From NCBI GenBank assembly GCA_964448675.1, contig CAYUZU010000008.1, positions 124,001 to 188,000 on the forward strand: a stretch of 64,000 nucleotides of DNA. The letters run 5' to 3'. Every line of letters starts with the position of its first letter. The stretch's first letter is position 1. The stretch comes from CAYUZU01 sp964448675. Its GTDB lineage: Bacteria; Planctomycetota; Phycisphaerae; UBA1845; Fen-1342. The position numbers were made by a program, and so were the translations under genes. Below are positions 62,401-64,000 of the stretch, in pieces. Under the pieces are notes generated by a model. It was not told the origin of the DNA. It did no database searches and was given only the letters and a program-made list of their open reading frames with translations.

Positions 62401-63334
62401 GCCGAACGATCCGGAAGTGCATGACGGCGAAGGCCACGTGACGTTCACGATCCGCGCGCGCGACGACGTGCCCACCGGCACCGAAGCGAGCAACCGGGCC
62501 ACGATCACGTTCGACAACAACGAGCCGATCACGACGAATGACGTGTTCAACCTCATCGATGCGGTTGCACCGGAAGCGACGATGGTGGCCCCGTCCGGTC
62601 CGCTGACCACGGCCGAGTTCGACGTGACGTGGACTGCGACGGATGACGAGGACGGCTCAGGGGTCGTGTCCCACGCGGTGTATTACCGCCTTGGCGATGG
62701 CCCGTACACACTGTGGCTGACGACGGGTGACACGACCGCCCCGTTCGTCGCTCCGCAGGGTGGGGTGGCGATCGACTTCTACTGTGTCGCGACGGACGGC
62801 GCGGGCAACGTCGGTGAGCCGCCGCTGGCGCCGCAGACGTCGGTCATCGCCGGCCCGGCCGTCCCCGATGCGATCGTGCTGGTTGAACCCACCGCCGCGA
62901 CCGTACGCCTCGCCGATCTTGGCACCGCGAACGTACCGGAGGTCGAGTACGCGGTCATCGAGCAGGTTGGCGGGCAGTACGTCGGTCCCACGGGTCGGCT
63001 GCAGCATGAGCCGTTCTGGCAACCGTTGGCCGCCTGGGGTGACATGCAGGTGCGCGCACTCGCGGCGCAGGCGACGTACAGCTTCGCCGCGGCCGCGCGC
63101 ACCACGGCCGACATCACGACCGGCTTTGGACCGCCGGCGGAGGTTCTGACCACGCGGCCCGGCGACGTCAACGGCGACGACCAGGTGACCTACGCCGACC
63201 TGGGGTTGTTGCGCCGTGCCCTGGGAACGTCGTTCGGTGACGAGATGTTCGACGCGCGGGCGGATCTCAACGGCGACGACCGCGTCACGTTCGTCGATCT
63301 CGGTATCGTTCGCCGCAACCTGGCCGCGGAATAG
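50438..63334 (+). CDS. Giant exported multidomain protein (NIDO-like, HYR, CARDB repeats, dockerin), 4298 aa
   Basis: The ATG at 50438 follows GGAGAGGAA; another ATG at 50423 has no ribosome site. Domains in order: signal peptide; NIDO-like domain (about 70-290, PFWGDVDTRR); PKD-like segments; four HYR domains (about 497-830, TCPP starts); two SbsA-type Ig domains; 13 CARDB repeats of about 120 residues (1034-2640, each with a WTVxNxG and a VYLSxD line); a PPC-like domain; an IPT/TIG-like domain; a carboxypeptidase-regulatory-like domain near 3022-3100; beta-propeller-like segments; a DUF7619-like block (SFDPNQKLGPAG); and a dockerin pair (GDVNGDDQVTYADLGLLRR). It is probably a surface adhesin or scaffold; no catalytic motif is seen. 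Confidence 0.9.
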   Translation: MSSLRTIALSALLTVVLCAALDTTSAGNGLRAAVAAQASVAGPLGAALGGASGGKPADRGADVPAERANCYGDATNLLYPFSDDGSWTQALPPNDDGSYGPVALPFTFSLYGDEYTECWINNNGNVSFVGPYAAYSPVGFPSSAYVMVAPFWGDVDTRRQDVGTGTVWYKFIGDHTLVVTWDNVGYYSRHTDKLNTFQVAISNGGNPDMGAGTTVCFSYDEMCWTTGDASGGSGGFGGYPATVGCNRGDGIDYFLVGRFDHAGDDYDGPLGSADGIDYLDGQLICVNTADVNIPPIPVDFPPNNEVTVAWPDTLALEVGFISPEDGQTTTVYVEDPHDAQAAGLTYTSTPGNPAFVAFSWTPPCPAAGSYTLVLTAIDDAQPAGTTEVELTIHVECDNEPPACDAGGPYEALCVAGTTLEVPLDGSGSADPDQDGLTYEWTTDCPGAMFVPDNTVPAPVLHLPDPAVRSCEVTLSVSDGIWPPVVCSQTVTVFDDVPPTITTCPPARSIPARGGACRASVPDLTSEVVAGDACSPTVTVLQSPAAGTDLPLGLTVVGILVSDGEDNVATCTVDVTVVDEEAPTVLSCPPAVGLEADQNCQAVLPDLTDQISATDNCDGDLTITQQPAAGSTLPLGMTDVAFLVADDAGNTADCTVPVVVEDHVAPEIQQCPPERALSADPNCQAVLPDLVPELVAMDNCPGVLEVTQTPPAGATLGLGATTVTLRVVDAHGNSATCDVAVTVVDDEPPVITQCATGQVIGVPACEGSMPDLTGHVLGADNCDDQLTITQSPAPGSPISVQPALTVEFEVSDAAGNVATCVAEIPVNDDTPPSCVEVTPAGLLTEPPDAFEVEFSEAMRPETFTVDDILMVPPAGQIEVGPPEPLSPTRFRVPITATAEGLYVVLIGTGIEDECGGHPLVTGCIGEWTLDTTPPTIISHAPDGEWPGVIEHFDLTFNEPVTADGCSPDDFLLTTPSMDVVAAEDIVQLGDSVFWRVIVPRQEVPGDYTLLVPPCFTDLAGFTMTEEYVAAVTIALPDLTGVMVSAPPTSSPGATIQLTWEVSNIGDATANAPWFDWVLLSDDAQLGDDIALHSHISLESLAPDTSREVQVDVTVPATGDGAYWLLVALDSVDNVLEDDEQNNLIAWPLELERSDLVVSDAVVPGQATSGATITVDWIVANSGAGEAIGPWQDCVYLSDDSVVGDDTLLLCVERADALPAESTYDVETDVALPPVAEGDYWLVFTADADGDVSETEELNNDLIVGPITISRPNLAVVDGSGPAEVIGGQSIDVSWTVLNDGAAAATAAWSDCVYLSDDDQWGDDVQLSCLNRPVPLDPNASYERSATMTVPIVAEGTYRLLAVADAEDRLPEPDEMDNVFVVGTIEVFAPACPDLAASDVLAPVNAATGGTIQVDWLVTNVGTGPTDAPLWYDYVYLSRDQQLGGGDIRLSPNVRNASYLNAGESYLQSAAFNTPGGAVGAYYVIVVADGSHHVSECTPGDGNNTAVAPEPTYFDPVPQGDLIVPHVDASPTAPWSGDTITVEWTGQNAGLGDIAAGAQWQDRVFLSGDFEGQAVWHALGSVAVSGPLAPNESYTRALTVSLPAQYHGVFEICVVADAGGHVGESEEGNNDGCGGPVDIQMVPPADLELTSVLLLPTGTSGQAHEVTWTVANMSAEATWVSSWHDRIVLSVDDDPATTDDNVVLGTYRHDGALGGDDSYTRTETVMLPHDADGAYYVCVMTDVNNVVYEWEWEDNNSDCRALAVTYAPPDLQLAACLVTPLDPSVADTIHVEWSVMNVGSGPVPAQSWTDRVYLSADAVVDAGDTPLGTFSVSGPLAPGESYLRTAVVDLPGSVTDGPYHVLVRTNANGAVHEASAADNDCATETLSILRADLRALRCDVFSGGSPIGTVSAGVVITIEWAADNAGPGHALIGWSDTAYLSADATWDPGVDIPLGSMNGTAPLLVGDSYLRTRSVALPINVSGTGYRVIVGIDRDDAVAEEDEGNNTIVSEPFDIIVPDLRIAQCGATVDGTPLQFVTPGEQVAVQWSVTNHGPGAVLSGDWTDRIYLSSDEQHDGGDELLAGRVQDGPLVAGGQYTVERVIDMPVLDGAGPFYLIVVADAAHDVPEGEAEGNNTCVYGPFGVEPPNLTLQACAVTAGGVPPETVLAGSVLDVSWTVANTGDGAALLTPWRDRIYLSADDVWDGQDTALALHTRNTPLGVGESYTPSRSVALPAGFVSDAVYLLVRVDADADIDEIDELDNGCAFGPFAVVWGAPDFRVTTVSATQGDPPGEVLHISWTVRNDGGLAEAAAWNDAVYLSVDRWLDPNDYHVGTFSRAGPLGHSQSYARNEVFNVPPALFGDFYVIVRTDVDDDVAETNEDNNEKASAYAAGANTCESDLVVSEVDAAAEAISGQTLTLAWTVNNVGAGPTHATAWNDAIYLSRDQFLDLGVDLYAGYIRHDGALAAGASYTTQTDLALPSGASGRYYVFIVADSGGAACESDESNNVGYDADSVEVLLLPPADLVVDAVVVPLGGMPGDPVTIEWQVRNAGDNTASGSWHDAVYLSADTVWDIHDAKLGTRRHTGAIGTGDTYTTALTAPLPGLVPGDYYAIVRTDIYNEVREAIGGEDNNLLVSDAQLAAELPELELGVPHEANLAGGAHYYRVTAPAGETLRVLLDCHADEGANELYIRYEAVPDRSHYDFAYTDLFAPDQEVLVPTSQAGTYYILVYGDVVPNAPQAYTILAEAIPFGITAIEPGAASNFGPVTVTVTGARFDPAVELSLFGTAGSAVLSDPTYWVDSSRTFATFNLVGQAVGPADMRAVNPGGGVAVAEGVFEIIDGGGPQLMARVVAPSFIREGREFTVTVEYVNIGTVDLPAPLLSLGNNRNVGMRLSGDQPYRSGALQMLGINPDGPAGVLPPGAADEIVVYVAAAPAGRMRFQLHWLTGKSPIDWDAIEDTVRPANVPPEQWAQIWNRLRAHVGGSLGDYGEALARNATRLWQRGERVYDSRSLFAFELRNAWLGYPSLISGIAFDGETGAPLADTLVGARSDDGLTIRHAVTDEFGYFEHTVPAGAYELVVAERAVEPRAEVVAGYDEDVVGLELATYPLPTSGPPAEPADVPDADPALMRDAGGDVHMVFRRGGELWHARHDGSEWAVSGAIGAATGDDARIAPAPAAAGADSVVVAWQTGVDNEAEIEYVLGQPADGARSYTWTAPSAVTTDTYADHKPALVLTNAGQLMVVWLKKDAAITDDTDLYYDIIEPTLRSVPAVVPMRLEQASPLVLQPVSRDLPLGRDCVSIDIDPGMELSLPGLSGRWGFTLSGEFCADLVGCEWTGSASGTISLDLGDRVNGEGTLGGSLVYVVRDEACEWGLSSATATLNANADGEIPMGPIPNPLVGICPICGPPVIPGSEWGWTLHGGLNGTLRWTGPELSAWPNAGSATINVGGGPYGQIDFSDWHPLLAASARIDGTVDLTLTFFMPRDFEAVGCLTVTATFKCSLHEGTWSQTWCTNDEEPPPVPTRDIPADALVHRTEEVLADGTHVFNEVIIQVNPLVGTGNVYPGQTVLADVTQDVRNDGSAGLHTFAGGPTLCAWTKDSDDPNTALGSAVVVASHEGTWSSPTVVASDTHFNYDPQVGGTATEPLVVWSSADGSGLSLDNSAAEILEAAGATDVFFARRVNNVWTTPAALAALPGSDDLVAVASDAFGRVLAAWRNQPAGDGAQPAVYASLYDPNAQAWAPPAVLAMPAGVYSVACEFVGGAPLVVWSGDADGDVQGTPLDASIFHATYDGAAWSAPVALPKAPQQAPRVAAAGGRFVLPDPPEQCCDDEDDEDPPEDPNDPDIPDNDDPEDESDTDVIGSFDPNQKLGPAGYGEQRFIPVNQAVAYRVDFENLPDATAPAQQITVVDELDDDLDWRTFRLTEIAFGGTEVELPDSVAHFSDDILLDSGLIARISAGIDIRTGVVTWSLTAIDPETGEPPADPTVGLLPPNDPEVHDGEGHVTFTIRARDDVPTGTEASNRATITFDNNEPITTNDVFNLIDAVAPEATMVAPSGPLTTAEFDVTWTATDDEDGSGVVSHAVYYRLGDGPYTLWLTTGDTTAPFVAPQGGVAIDFYCVATDGAGNVGEPPLAPQTSVIAGPAVPDAIVLVEPTAATVRLADLGTANVPEVEYAVIEQVGGQYVGPTGRLQHEPFWQPLAAWGDMQVRALAAQATYSFAAAARTTADITTGFGPPAEVLTTRPGDVNGDDQVTYADLGLLRRALGTSFGDEMFDARADLNGDDRVTFVDLGIVRRNLAAE

Positions 63335-63447
63335 GCCGGCGTTGTCCGGCACCGGCTCGTGCGGCTGTGCGTGTGACGCTGTGGCGGGCGTTGGCGTGCT
63401 GTTGTCGCGCGCGCCGGATGCGGGCCTGTGCTGCGCAGCGGACTCAC

Positions 63448-63477
63448 TTGGCGCCGGGTTGCCGGGGCGGGCATAAT
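63448..63477 (+). promoter_or_regulatory. Candidate promoter for the potassium channel gene
   Basis: TTGGCG-N18-CATAAT lies about 40 bases upstream of the start codon. Confidence 0.4.
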
Positions 63478-63520
63478 CCGCGTATTCCGCGTTGTTCGCG
63501 GTGCGGTTCGAGGCCGCTTC

Positions 63521-64000
63521 ATGAAATACCTGCCTGCGCAGCTACTCTACTTCCTTCGCGGTCGGCGCAGCCAGCGCAACGTCATGGCGCTGCTGCGTTT
63601 CCTGATGCTGCTCGTCACCCTGATCGTGGTGTACAGCGTCCTGTTCCATTACATCATGGCGTGGGAAGGGCGGCAGTTTTCGTGGGTTACCGGCTTCTAC
63701 TGGACGCTGACGGTCATGTCCACGCTGGGCTTTGGTGACATCACCTTCGAGAGTGACCTCGGCCGCGCTTTCTCGATTGTCGTGCTGGTATCCGGCATCG
63801 TTTTTCTGCTGGTGCTGCTGCCGTTCACGTTCATCCAGTTCTTCTACGCACCCTGGCTGGAATCGCACGAGGCTGCCCGGACGCCGCGCCGCGCGCCGAG
63901 CGGTATGGCGGGCCACGTGATCCTCACCCACCACGATCCCCTGTCCGCCGCCGTGGTCGCCAAGCTCGACCAGCAGCAGCAGCCGTACGTGCTGCTGGTG
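63521..64000 (+). CDS. Potassium channel with TrkA-type domain, 3' end cut by window edge
   Basis: The frame is open from ATG 63521 to the window end (160 codons). Two transmembrane helices (LMLLVTLIVVYSVLFHYI and FSIVVLVSGIVFLLVLLPFTF) flank a pore loop with the filter TLGFGD. The start of an RCK/TrkA-N nucleotide-binding domain follows (GHVILTHHDPLSAAVVAKL). This is the layout of two-helix potassium channels such as MthK. In place of the usual GxG, the first beta strand reads THHDPLS. Confidence 0.85.
   Translation, partial: MKYLPAQLLYFLRGRRSQRNVMALLRFLMLLVTLIVVYSVLFHYIMAWEGRQFSWVTGFYWTLTVMSTLGFGDITFESDLGRAFSIVVLVSGIVFLLVLLPFTFIQFFYAPWLESHEAARTPRRAPSGMAGHVILTHHDPLSAAVVAKLDQQQQPYVLLV

Noticed and set aside
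63335..63370. Hairpin GCCGG / CCGGC after the giant gene as a terminator.
   Set aside because: Only five pairs, and there is no T-run.

Overview
The window looks like a chromosomal segment of a high-GC, Gram-negative-type bacterium, most likely a planctomycete (perhaps Phycisphaerae-like; this placement is inferred from gene content, with no marker gene to confirm it). The indications are long exported proteins ending in dockerin-like Asp/Asn-rich repeats beside others ending in PEP-CTERM anchors, multihaem cytochromes with System II (CcsB-CcsA) maturation, heptose synthesis genes, a DUF1343/NamZ protein, and Alanine-, Arginine- and Proline-rich proteins throughout. Most starts are preceded by GGAGG-type ribosome sites. 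Several promoters follow the TTGnnn-N17-TAnnnT pattern, with TACACT recurring as the -10.

Layout. 1-2.6 kb: the end of mtnA, then six tiny signal-peptide or lipoprotein-like genes in two transcription units, each unit closed by an intrinsic terminator. 2.6-9.4 kb: a lipoprotein, a POT peptide transporter with a large inserted domain, tRNA-Thr(CGT), a probable sigma-54-driven small RNA, a YtcJ-type amidohydrolase and a ROK sugar kinase. 9.6-15.6 kb: three exported proteins (dockerin protein, M14 carboxypeptidase, pentapeptide-repeat PEP-CTERM protein). 15.7-21.3 kb: a tight operon with a PHP-like protein, two amphi-Trp proteins, a PhoU-phosphotransferase fusion, an ATP-grasp enzyme and an HprK-related kinase. 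This matches the uncharacterised GAK (grasp-and-kinase) system in a variant form. 21.3-24.8 kb: MscS channel, zinc-ribbon lipoprotein, YceH.

24.9-37.4 kb is an electron-transfer island: a CcsB-CcsA cytochrome-maturation fusion, then two divergent cytochrome operons. The leftward operon encodes an outer-membrane barrel, an NHL-propeller lipoprotein and a 12-haem-site cytochrome. The rightward one encodes a 4-haem cytochrome, an NHL propeller fused to 8 haem sites, and an 8-haem lipoprotein. Together they could form porin-cytochrome conduits carrying electrons across the outer membrane.

37.4-46.1 kb: a SpoIIE-type phosphatase divergent from sucC, followed by hldE and gmhA (ADP-heptose synthesis), a small membrane protein, an FG-GAP protein and NamZ. 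46.2-47.3 kb is a deleted group II intron whose domain V is still recognisable. 47.5-63.3 kb holds exported proteins, including one 12.9-kb gene for a 4298-residue multidomain protein (NIDO-like head, HYR and Ig-like domains, 13 CARDB repeats, C-terminal dockerin). The window ends inside a TrkA-type potassium channel gene. No CRISPR array, rRNA or prophage was seen.
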